Of a DNA stretch of 64,000 nt, positions 22,055 to 33,500 are shown piece by piece; the first letter of the stretch is position 1, and each line of letters begins with the position of its first letter. This stretch comes from Ditylenchus dipsaci (taxonomy: Eukaryota > Nematoda > Chromadorea > Rhabditida > Anguinidae), in assembly GCA_004194705.1 (NCBI GenBank), contig SADC01000016.1, forward strand, positions 1 to 64,000. Direction: 5' to 3'. Both the position numbers and the translations under genes were made by a program. A model generated the notes under the pieces. It saw only the letters and a list, made by a program, of their open reading frames with translations, searched no databases and was not told the origin of the DNA.

Positions 22055-24894
22055 GTGGAGTAAAGCCGTAGCACAATAAATAGTAAGCATCTCTGGTTCG
22101 GATATCTATTTCCTGAACGCTGGCCTTTCTACTACCCCATTTCCTTTTTTGCGAGCCAATTCTGGGTGTGTAATCGAAGGCTGAAGGCAAAGACTGCCTG
22201 GCTTTCAGTGACCTTTTTCTAATCGCAGGTTTGCTAAGCTCAATGCTTCCTTCTCTGGAGGTGCTGGGGGTGTTGGTGTCGCACTGCCATGTGCTTAATT
22301 TGACCTTCTTGCTCCGATAGACTCCTATAGGGGTTAGGTTGACCACCAAGGGTGGCACTTTTCTCGGTTGAGGCCTATGGATTGTAGGGCACACAACCAG
22401 TTTGGGCTTTGAGCAAGTGGCTGCGGAATGGTCCTCAGAAGAACCCACAGAGGAAGTGTCATCTTCAGAATTTTCTTCGGAATCTTTTACTGGCGCTTGA
22501 GTTGCACTTTGGGATGGCTAAATAAGCGAAAATCATAAATTTCGGAGAACTTGAACCCTGGACCCAAATCGATTAAAAATTAGACCCTTACACTATTAAA
22601 CTCCAACCACGGCCTTATCCAACAAAGGAGGGAGTTTCGACTTGGTCTCCCTTGTTTATTTTGTCATCTTTTAGGCTCAGGCTTTAGGCAAATGTCGGCC
22701 AGCGAATGCTAAAATGGACTGGAAGATGAGTGTGGAATATGTTTGAGTCCATCTTAACGTAGGCTGGCCTACCTTTGCCTAATACTAAAATGAAACAAAA
22801 AACATCAGGGGGGCCAACGCAAAAAACTCCCTTTTGTTGGATAGGGATTAGACAATTAATGATGTCCCATTCCATGGCATCCTACTTAGGGCTTTGATTT
22901 GCATGAAATAATCCCCTTGCTAACAATAAAGCAGTGCTGGAAATAAGTCCAATCGATCGCTCGATAGTTTTTTGGCCATAGAGGTCAGTGAACTCAATAA
23001 AAAAATAAGGTATGCACCTAGGCGATTTGAACCTTCGACCCTAGGTGATGCGTATATAAAGTTTCCTCCCTCTTTAAAATTTAACGATTTCGGATGATCA
23101 ATAAAGGCAATCAAGTAAAACAGAAGTGTCCAGCTTTTAATTAAGTGGAGGAGGAAGCTTTGTTAAATTTAGCCGAAATTTTTATTTTAAATAATTTGAC
23201 TCGAAAGCTTAAAGGGGGGGGGGGGGAGCCATTTAGGTTTGAAAAAGTGGCTTCCATGGCGCAGTGCGTAAGTGCTCGCGTTTTTTGGCCCAAAATGGTG
23301 TTTTTTTGGTGTTGCAGGTTCAAAACCACGTAGGGGCACACTATTTTTTTGCCTTTTTTGGCAGTTTAGAGGTAATTTGGGTCGCTGATCTCGGGATCAG
23401 CGACCAAATCAGCGAGAGCGACCAGGGATCAGCGACCAGCGACCATTCTGGCGTCAAAAAAGTCTAATTACCTTTAAACTGGCCAAACAAGCCAAAAAAA
23501 TAGTGTGCCCTTACGTGGGTTTGAACCTGCAACACCAAAAAAACACCATTTTGGGCCAAAAAACGCGAGCACTTACGCACTGCGCCATGGAAGCCACTTT
23601 TTCAAACCTAAATGGCTCCCCCCACCTTTAAACATGATGAAAATCGCAAAAAAAACAAAACGCCAAAAATTAAAAAATGATGATAAAATCGCACAAATGA
23701 CTTCATGCTGTTTTGAGTTACTTCTTTTTATACGACAGACAGGCAGGGATAAGATTTTTGCCTTTTACTTTATAAAAGAAAGACTAATCAACTAAAAATA
23801 TTCAATAAAAGCTCCTAATAGTCCAGGGTTGCGAACTTAAAATTTTGAAAAAAGTATGTTTGGCCAGAAAAAGTATAATTTGGTCATTTTCCGACAAAAA
23901 TGCCATTTCATCCAGTGCTTACTGATTTTTGAGCACCAAAAAAAATTTTTGACGTAAAAAAGTAAAAAAAAAATACAAATCTTTCTAGAAAGTACATTTC
24001 GATACCCAGCATTAGTCCCAAAAATAGATCATGGGATCAAGGGCCGTTGGTCTCAAGAATGGGACATTCCCTTTTTGGGACCATAGTCTCGTTATGAAAT
24101 ATGATTATTTTATGGTCAATAAAGAAGGTTTTGAGCTTTTTTTATGCTTTGTGTATGTGTTACAACATTTTGTTTATTTATTCGATTTATTAGTAATATT
24201 TGTGATAAGGGCTAGCAAACTGGCTTTTCAGATCACGACTTTCTCGTAATTTTTTTCGAATGTCAGAAGCTACCTAGAACTAGTCTAGGTCCTTCAAAGT
24301 TGCCTTTTTTCTCACCCTATTCAGATTCCTTCCCGATGCGGATTCTACAAGCTTATTTTAACAAAAAATTTAGTTTAAAAAAGCTCAACGAACCTTTTAT
24401 TGACCATAAAATTACAATATTTCATAACGGGGTTATGGTCTTACAAAGGGGACTGTCCCATTTTTGAGACCAACAACCCTTGGTCCCATAGTCCTCTTTT
24501 GGGACTAATGGGACTTTTTAGGGACCTTTTTTAGTCCCGATTTGTTCCCGAAAAGGGCGGAAATCTCATCCCTGCAAACAGGCAATTTTATTTTTCGTTC
24601 TTTTCAGTTGGATACTACACCATTCACCAACAAGCCGGTTTTAAACATGGAAATACAAACCTCTTGAGAGTTGCTAGCAAATCTATTCTTAAGTGCCTGC
24701 ATGTTCTGCTCTTCGCGCCTTTCAAAGTAGTAGAGTTGATAGGATAAATAAACGGCCTCATGTTCTAAGGTGTGTTTTTGATAGTCGGAGGTCGCGATAA
24801 ACTCTCCACACTCATAGCACATTCTTTGCCTCATTTTGTCCACTGCAATTACTTTTTGGTTGTAGCGTTCTTGGGCACTCAAAATAGAACTCAT
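22055..24894 (-). CDS. C2H2-finger protein of unknown function (partial gene)
   Basis: Exon 1 starts at ATG 24894 and ends at 24661 (donor GTTTGT). It encodes one zinc finger, C-x2-C-x11-H-x3-H (RMCYECGEFIATSDYQKHTL region), followed by a predicted helix. A splice acceptor lies only 2 nt before the ATG. Exon 2, 22517-22055, joins in phase 0; it is Ser/Pro- and Lys/Arg-rich with an acidic start (DSEENSEDDTSS) and ends at donor GTAAGT after a phase-1 codon, so at least one more exon should lie below 22055. I could not find it. I do not recognise the family. The intron of about 2.1 kb is filled by two foldback elements. The two-exon join is supported by matching phase and splice sites only. Confidence 0.55.
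23212..23630. repeat. Inverted pair of tRNA-derived SINE heads
   Basis: The left arm has CCATGGCGCAGTGCGTAAGT (A-box-like) and GGTTCAAAACC (B-box-like); the right arm 23495-23625 is its near-exact inverse. The centre (about 23370-23450) contains GGTCGCTGATCTCGGGATCA, itself palindromic. It lies in the intron of the finger gene. Confidence 0.65.
24005..24515. repeat. Foldback repeat with GGGACCA / TTATGGTCAATAAA arms
   Basis: 24010-24125 (AAAAATAGATCATGGGATCA, TATGGTCAATAAA) is inverted at 24395-24510 (TTTATTGACCATAAAA, TTGGTCCCATAGTCC). It lies in the finger-gene intron and carries no gene. Confidence 0.6.
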
Positions 24895-25399
24895 GACTTA
24901 GAGAAGTTGGTAAATGAAGAAAATTACAGTTAAAAAACACTCTACATCCTCTCTAGTTCGATTCCTCCTAAGAGCTTGTTTATTTTTTCCCAATTTAGAA
25001 AATATTGTGCTAGTCTTGGCGCTGCTCACTGAGATCCCAAATTAGGGCAGATTCTGAAATAGAATTTTTGATAGAGAGAAAGTTTGCTTTAAAATGGCAG
25101 TGTGGTACTTGGAACGAGTCTCCCAAAAGACGTTTAGTCCGCTGACTTTTTGCTTTATTTCAATATCTTTTTTAAATTTTTATTCTTATTTTAAAACTTC
25201 AGTTTTAAACATTTCGCGCAAAAATGGCATTTGTCTCGACACGAAATCTATTTTTTGGTGCAAGTTTCGGCACCTTCATCGTTTTTTACATATTATTAGT
25301 TGTGAATCAATCCGAAAACAAAAAGAACACGATGGAGGCGCTGACAGACGTCTTCGCTCCTTGTTTTTCAATAGCAAAGTACCCTTTTATGTAGTTTAA

Positions 25400-26600
25400 A
25401 TTCCGAATAGAAAAATTAAAATTAAAATAAAGTTCATAAAATCAGTGGTCGTTATGTAGAACTTGACCTTTAATATATTTTTCAAAAGTATGTACCTCTT
25501 GACAATCCAATAATATAACAACCTATTTTATGGAAACTGAGAAAATCATAAAATTTTCAGGTTCGAATGATAAAGGGTAAAGGCTCATTCACAATGAAGA
25601 GGCTGTTTGCGGATGCCAAAACAGACTACTCACTAAGAATCTCCGAAACAGAATCCTCGTTTTTTTACTGTTTCCCCAAAATTATTCAGTTGGTGTTCTT
25701 TTTTTAAATTTTACAGTTCCTTATTTGGATTCTCACATGGTATAGTTGAGGTTTAGGGCTACCAAATGAGTTATTGACTGAGTGAAAATTTTTTCAAAGA
25801 CTCAGATAAAATTTTAAGACTCCGCCAAGAATCCTAACTCGAATTCGAGTGCGGATGCTTGGGCGGAGTCTTTTTTTTAACTCATTTTTTTCAACATCTT
25901 TTTTATCAATAGCTTATCTGTAGCCCTGAATCTTGGCTACAAAATAACACCAAGAGAAACTTTTTTGAAAATTAAAAAAAAAATTATGGCCATTTCCGTG
26001 TTACAAATCTGATTTAGCATCCGCAAACAGCCTCCTCATTGTGAACGTAGCTTAAGGCAGAAAAATTGCATTCTCTTAAAAATCGTGTTTTTAGCGTTGT
26101 GTTTTTACCTCTTTTTTAAATTACTATCATACAAGTTACCACCAAAGTTGAGCCAGTGAGATGAGCTATAATGAGAGCTCGTACAGAAATTTGAAGTAGC
26201 CAAACATTTTCTTGCCGTAAAAAAACTTTTTGGTCGAAAGCTTTTTTGCCCTAGAAATATTTTTTGTCGTCAAAAATTTTTTTAATTAAAAAAAAATTTT
26301 GTTGTAAAAAAAACTTTTTCGAAGAAAAATACTTTTTTTATAAAGCTACGCATATTTCCTTTCGTCATACAAAATCATTTTGCATCCAGAAATAAATTTC
26401 GACAAAAAAGTTTGTTTACACCAAAAAGTATTTCTGTGGAGAAGAAAATGGTTTGCCCCTTTCTGTCAAATTCGTGTTCCTGGCATTGTGTTTTTGACTC
26501 GTTTTGTGCGCAATTTCCCGTTCAATTGCATATTGGAGAGCTTTAGTAGGTGTTTTTCTGCCTTATTCTGTAATAAGTTTTATCATTGTTGAATCCTAGG
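25400..26600. other. Intergenic region with one inverted-repeat element
   Basis: Apart from the element at 25581-26052, this stretch is AT-rich with poly-A/T runs and no recognised coding frame. Confidence 0.45.
25578..26055. mobile_element. MITE with AGGCTCATTCACA ends, TAA flanks
   Basis: Ends AGGCTCATTCACAATGA (from 25581) and TCATTGTGAACGTAGCT (to 26052), flanked by TAA, with inner arms GAGGCTGTTTGCGGATGC and inverse. The ends resemble those of the 4385-7084 element, so the two probably share a transposase source. Confidence 0.65.
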
Positions 26601-26649
26601 AGGGATCGAACTTGAGTGAAGAGCATTGTACATGTGGTTAACCACTAAC

Positions 26650-26744
26650 CTTAAGACCATCATCTTTGCTTTCTTAGGAGAAGACCTGAATACATTATCA
26701 TCCTCCTCCTCAAATGCATTGCTGAACAAGGAGTCGTCGTTCAT
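26650..26744 (-). CDS. Orphan first exon, acidic N-terminus
   Basis: ATG at 26744 opens a frame MNDDSLFSNAFEEEDDNVFR followed by SSPKKAKMM and a GTTAGT donor after 26650 (phase 2). A CAG acceptor is 12 nt upstream of the ATG, as seen for other genes here. The next exon does not match the finger-gene start at 24894 in phase, and I found no partner. It could be an unrelated gene or a chance exon. Confidence 0.35.
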
Positions 26745-27140
26745 CTATCCTTTTCACTGAAAATGAAAATTCATAAATTCATTTTACTGGCTTGTTTTCA
26801 GGCGCAAGGTGGGTCAGCTTTAGGTATGACGATCTCAATATTTCTTTAAAACCTCGGCTCGAAGAATACCGTTTTGTATCTTAGCTATCAAATAGTAAAA
26901 ACCTTTTTCATAATAGTCTAGAAAAAAACAGCAAAAATCTGGGGCCCGCTTAGGCCCGTTTTCAGCCCATGGACAGGTCTGCGCTGGCCCATCTCGCGCC
27001 TGATTATAGCTTTTTAATAAGTATTTTTTACGAGTAAATTTACGATAATTACAGAAAAAAATTCTCAAATAAGCATTAAAAATATTTTGTCAACAACGTA
27101 AATTTTTGTACATAAATTTACTTTGGGCGTTACACTTCAA

Positions 27141-27368
27141 TTAAGAGACCAGCAATTTATTTCTCTCTCGACTATTGTCTATAAGCGTTCTACCTGATCC
27201 GTCGAAAGTTTTCTGCTTACTTTTTAAAAGTAGGTTAAGGTCATCAATATCATATTTGACATGAAATAAGTGAAAAAAGGAAGATTTTTGAAAAACTGCT
27301 GCTCCCGCCTTAATTTGCACTGTAACACATCGATGTGCCTCTTTAATAAAGTTTTCGTAATTCAAAGA
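27141..27368 (-). CDS. Orphan terminal exon of unknown protein
   Basis: After a TATATATTTTAG acceptor (ends 27369) an open frame of about 75 codons runs to a stop at 27141, starting SLNYENFIKEAHRCVTVQIK. It looks coding (mixed hydrophobic/charged helix-like pattern) but I do not recognise it. It sits about 200 bp after the OXSM poly(A) signal on the same strand, so it could be part of a fourth gene in the same series. Confidence 0.35.
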   Translation of the reverse strand, partial: SLNYENFIKEAHRCVTVQIKAGAAVFQKSSFFHLFHVKYDIDDLNLLLKSKQKTFDGSGRTLIDNSRERNKLLVS

Positions 27369-27542
27369 CTAAAATATATATGGAAATTGAACAAATTTAT
27401 TTGAAAATTATTCGTTCAATAAAAACACAAAATATATGTGTGTAAACTTTGAGAAAAAAATCATTGTTATCATATCTTCAAAAAAACAATAAATGCCGCT
27501 TATTTTCTGTCAGATTGGCCACGTCAAACTTTGCAAATAATA

Positions 27543-27548
27543 TTTATT
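27543..27548 (-). terminator. Poly(A) signal of OXSM
   Basis: AATAAA on the minus strand about 20 nt after the OXSM stop codon. Confidence 0.5.
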
Positions 27549-27568
27549 GTTACATATACATTGGACAA

Positions 27569-30500
27569 TTATGTTGGTGAGTATTCAGCCAATGCTAGAG
27601 ACACAAAAGCGCCTCCAAACCCAAAGGAATTCATGAGGGCAATCCTTCTGTTCGGTGATTGCGCCCATTTTCTGACCTCTATCTTGACCAAGTCCAGGCC
27701 TTCCACATCTTCGGGAGTGATGATTAGATTAAGGGTCGGTAATATGATCCCGTCCCGAATACTCAAGGCAGTGGCTATGGTTTCCAGAGATCCAGCAGCG
27801 GCAAGGCTGTGACCTGTGTGACCTGAAAAATAATTATAGCATATGTGTTTGGGTTTTTTGAAATATGATAATTTTTTTCTAGCATATGCTAGGTGCCCGC
27901 AGTTTGGGATCAATATAAAAAGCTGCGCTTTTAAACTGTGGCTAGAGCAGCGCTTACGCGCTGCCATATTGATCCTGGGCCCGTCATGTGGCTATTTTGT
28001 GATGAAAGCTAATGCTGAGCCCACCAACTTTCTTTACTTTTTATAAGAAATTTCGTATTTTAGGCCCTCGGGTACTTATGCTGTTTGGGACCGACCGTCA
28101 TTTTTTTTGACATTTTTGCACAAATTGTTGGGCTGTTTTGTTGTGTGTCGTATTCATGTGTTATTTGTCTCTTTTTTTGGTGCGTTGCTTTTTACCGCTA
28201 CTGATTTTTTGGGTTTTCAGAAAATGGAAGAACTCCGCCATTCCAAAAAAAAATGACGGTCGGTCCCAAACAGCATAAGTACCGCCCTCGATCTGTTTCA
28301 AAGACCCTTGTCCCGGTACATGGCAGCTTCGCGTCCCTTGAAAGCAAGTTTCAAGAACCCTTGACCCGTTACATGGCCGCTTCACGTCCCTTGTAAGCGA
28401 GTTCTAAAGACCATTGTCTCGGTACATGCTCGCTTCGCGTCACTTCGAAGCGAGCTATAACTCATCCTGGAGCAGCGCGCACGTGCGGCTTCATTGATTC
28501 TGATGCCTATAAATGATACTGGGCCCTCCGGGTCAAATCTGGGCCCTCCAAGTCGAATCTGTGACCTCCAAGTAAGATTTACTTTTTCAGACCCTTGAGA
28601 GTATTCAACTTAGGTTTTTACGGCTGCGGTAGCGGAAATCGCAATTATGGTCTAAACAAAATCTGCTCATCTTGAGTAAATCACAGAAATTCGACCAAAG
28701 TCAGCAAATTTGGCCCACATAGAATTTTCCAAAATTTCAAACTGACTTTGAATCAGGCTATCTTTTTTTTTGACATGACATTCATACACACAACAGCTTG
28801 TTTTGCAGCACACTTATTGCGCTTTCAGGCAGAAATAAGATAGAGTTATTAGCCTTCCAAGAATCGCCCTAAAAGAGCCCTCCAAGCCGACAACTCAGCT
28901 AAAAATGGTCAATTTTTTATTCAGGTTCAACTTCGGGACAGGTTATCTCGAATATTAATTTATGACTTTTTTAGCATCAATTTATCAGATTACAGGAAAT
29001 TCAATGAGCTCCAAAATAAAAGAAATTGATTTGAACAAAAAGTAGTTTTTGATAAATAAAGACCCGTTTATCAAAAAACACCTTATTTCTCACAGTTATT
29101 TTTAGCCATGTAAATTACCTTGTCTCGATTACTTTTTGTGTTTAAAATCATTTTCGATTCTCAAGATATATACTAATTCTGTAGCTAATTAGTTCCCATT
29201 GGGACGCTGTCAAAAACATTTCAGTTATGTCACAAAATTTTAAATTAAAATTGGATTTAAAATCAAAATTTTTTTTTTAAATTCTGAAAAAAAATTCAAA
29301 AAACGCGCCAAAACACGGTTTTTACACAGTTAACTCACAGTTTTCGTATTTTTGGCTGAAGGAAACGGACCAAAGTACCATAAGGTCATAAATATAAAAA
29401 ATGAGTTTCGAAAAGTAGAACACCCCTAAACAGCCGATTTGTGCGAGTTGTCTATTTATTTTCTTTCGTCGCCATGCGACCATGCGCATGGCGACATTTG
29501 CGGTTCTGGCTTTGCAGACCCGAAGATGGCAGAAGTTTTTAGGTGGATCGTCATTTGCGACCTGAAAAATCCGGATGGTCTTCCGCGGACTCGGCTTTGG
29601 CGGACGCGACATTGATGGACTCGGCTTTGGACACGTATTTGGCGAATGCGACATTTGCGGATATTTTTTGAATTCAAAAGCAGGTCCGCATTTTTTGGTC
29701 CGCAAAATGATGCGTCCGCTAAAGTCGCGACCGCAAATGTCCATCCGCATTTGTAGGGCAGCAAAAGTCGGGCCGCTAATGTCGTTCCGCAAAATATCAA
29801 GCCCGCCAATGTTCCTGGCAATATTCCCGATCCGAATCTCTTTAGTGTGTTTTTTAATGATTTTGATTGATTTTTTATAATTGAAAAATAAATTTGGTTA
29901 TTTTGAGATAAAAGATTCGGACCGAATCGGACCGGAAAAAAAGATTAAGACCAGGAACATTCCCGGGAATATTCTCGAAAAAGTTTCGGATCGGTCTTTT
30001 TCCAACCCTAATGTAAATCGAGCAGCGAGCGATTGCGCAAATTCAGATTGCGCATGTTCAAATTGCGCAAAATCATTGGCATTATCCGGCAAATATTTGC
30101 CGAATAACGCCAATGATTTTTGCGCAATTTGAACATGCGCAATCTGAATTTGGGTAATCGCTCGCTGCCCTGTAAATCCAACGATTTAGAAAAACTTTTG
30201 AATTGGCGGGGGACTACCAGACCACCGTGAGCATGGTCCTTTAATACACAAAAGTGGTCAAACAACACAAAATTAAAACTTTCAATTACATTAAATTCTC
30301 GATGAGCGACACTTTCGTCAAACCCATAATCTTAGGTAGGTTTCAACCAATATTAAAACTTTGAGTAGGCCACTAATTCGTTATTTCACAACATTTTGTG
30401 TAAAATACATTGTTTTTTATTCAAATTTGGTTTCAAACCGAAATTTTCAAGGTATCATACCCAACCGATACCTTACAGACCCGATATTGAGTTAGTCTGA

Positions 30501-33500
30501 CCAATCAAAAGTCTCAAAAATTTAGAAGGTCAATCAAACACTCAAAGGTTATACCTATTCTCTCTGTGGTTTACCCATCGTCTAGTCAGACCACCTAGCC
30601 ACCTTGGGATTCTCCTACATTTTACATAGTACCTTGCCAGGCAACCAAGCTTGGTAGTTAAACCAAGCTTGGTCGCCTGTCGAGTTTAGTAATCATCTAA
30701 GGTTAGAGAACAAAAACAGGGTCTTGCGCGCCTTAACGAGCAGTAGGAGGTGGCTTGACCATTAAAAAAAATTTCGAAATTTTGCTGCACTACTGGTATG
30801 TTAAGACTGAATGTTTTTTCATTCAATTTTTCAGTTTTATTTACCTGAAAATTAATGTTGATGCACAAAGCCGGCTGGTGCGAAGCCAGCCTATAATCAT
30901 CTTAGTCAATTTTAAAATACCTTTTATGCTAGAAACAGCCGCGTGCCTCAAACCTGGATTGTTGAGAATGGAAAGAGCTTCAGCTTTGTCGCCAAGTGGA
31001 GTGGATGTGGCGTGTGCATTCACATAGGTCACATCTTTCCCATTTAAACCTGCATCTTGAAGACATCTTTGCATACACAACCTTGAACCAAGACCACTTG
31101 GCTCTGGAGAGGTTAGATGGAAAGCGTCACTGGCTAGTCCTGAACACATTTGTTAGGCCATAATCGTTTGGATTAAAATATATTACCATAACCAAGAATT
31201 TCGGCATAAATCTTAGCATTTCTGTTTAGTGCATCATCCAGCCTCTCCAGAATTACAACTGCAGAGCCCTCACTTAACACGAACCCACTGCGAGTTTCAT
31301 CGAAAGGCCGCGAAATGTCGACTAAAACTGATAGTTTGAATTAGGAAAGCATAAGGGCAGGCGATTTGGCTCGATCCGATGCCAGTTACCGGGGTTTTAT
31401 GGGACCTGGGTATATATGGTGTATGATCGGGGCGACGGTCATTTGGTCCCCGGTCATTTGGTCCCCGGTCATTTGATCCCGGTCATTTGATCCCCGGTCA
31501 TTTGGTCCCCGATCATTTGGTCCCCAAAGCCGCCAGTTTAATTTTTTTTTTAATGTTTTTCCATGATGTCTTGAACGAAACCTATGTCGATCCAATTTTG
31601 AGACTTGCAAATCGTTTAGCTCTTGTTTGCAAGATGCTCATGTGTTTCTAATAAGTCAAACTTCAAATATCTGGCATTACAGCTATCCGACACTCTTGGT
31701 TATTTTTCAGCCTAAATCTACTTTATTTGACTGCAATTGGCTTATTCTTTGTTAAACGGCATCCCTAATTATCTGACACCTCAATTATCCAGCACTCTGA
31801 AGCTAGTCCCATAGGATGCCGAATAAACTAGCTAAGACTGTATCTTTTTATTTTTACTTGTTTAGCGACGTTATGAATTATGAATTGCTGCCATCCAACA
31901 GAAACAAGGTGCTCCTAAAAGATCTAGTTGTAAATGGATTTACCAATAACTGAGATCCGTTTCCGTGAAGTCATCTTAAATAGTCGGAAAAATATAAATA
32001 AAAAGAGACTACCCACTACGATCCCCAAAAGAAATGGAATGCATACATAGTCAAATGAATGTGACCGGGAATTTGACCGCTTTAAAAAGCTGCACAATAA
32101 CCTGGAAAAGTGTTGAAAACCCATGCAAATGTCAGGTTAATCGATGATCCATTAGAACTGAGGTTAAATTATATAAAAAATTAAATGATAGGAGTTTTTC
32201 ACATGGAAAAAAGATTAAATAAAATTTTTTATTACGAAGAGAGTTGACTGTATTCACCCAAATGAACCCAGAGGACACCCAAAAGATTTTTTACATCCAG
32301 ATTGAATTAAGACCATTGAGGATAAATCTGAACCATTTTACTAATAACGGAGGCATTGGTAGTGGATCCCGACTATTGAAAGTGGGTTAGGACCACTAAA
32401 AGTCAATCTGAACCATTTAGGATGTACTTGGACCACTGAGGGTGGATCTGGATCATTGAGGATGAATGGGGTATCACCAAGTGTTATTCAGTATACCCTT
32501 CCCCTCCCATATAGTCTTTAATATTTCTTTCTAAATCCAAAATTTTCCAATTTCCGATTCCCCAGGTGAATGAGACCTATTTGGGATAATATATGGTAGA
32601 AAACAATTCTTTGCTATCGCCAGGATTCGAACCTGTTTGAACATTTTAAATTGGCGGCTTTTGGGGACCAAATGACCGGGGACCAAATGGGCTGTAGGAA
32701 GTTTCGTAACAAGACAATTTCGTAAGAGCGAACTTTCGTAAGAACGAACTTTCGTAAGAAACATTTTCATAAGAAACAGTTTCGTAACAGCGAAAATTCG
32801 TAAGAAACTTTTTCGTAACAGCGAATTTTCGTAAGAAATTTTTTCGTAACAGCGAATTTTCGTAACGAATTTCTTTCGTAAGAGGAAATCATCGAAATTT
32901 TTTTCACTTTTAATCAATTTTTTCAATCCAGGATGTCATCTGATTCGTTAATTTTGACCTTTCTGTCACTCTTCGACAGCTTGTACAGTTAACTATATGA
33001 ATATTAACAGTAAAAGGACAAAAGTTGGTAATCATAGGTTATATGACTAAAATTTGGATTACTGAGTTGATCCCCAGACTTTTCATCCGTTAGGAGACCA
33101 GCTGAAATACCCAAAAGCGTGGAGAAAGACTCTGAGCTAGGATTCATATATTATATACTACACATAGCCCATCACTATCAGTGGCATGAATGGTGCAGTA
33201 GGTAAGTTGATGGGATGAGTTTTTTTCACCGTCGGTTCGATTCCACCCTCTGACTGTTTTATTTTTTTTCTTGACTATTTCTGGTCAAAACATCACAGAA
33301 ATTATAAGAAACATCAAGGGATGATTAAAAAGCAAAAAAAAGCCACTTAACATATCACTAATGTTACTGAAAAGCGCGTTACGAAAGAGTTTGTTACGAA
33401 AACTCGCTGTTACGAAAAAGTTTCTTACGAAAATTCGCTCTTACGAAAAAGTTTCTTACGAAAATTCGCTCTTACGAAAAAAATTTCTTACGAAAGTTCG

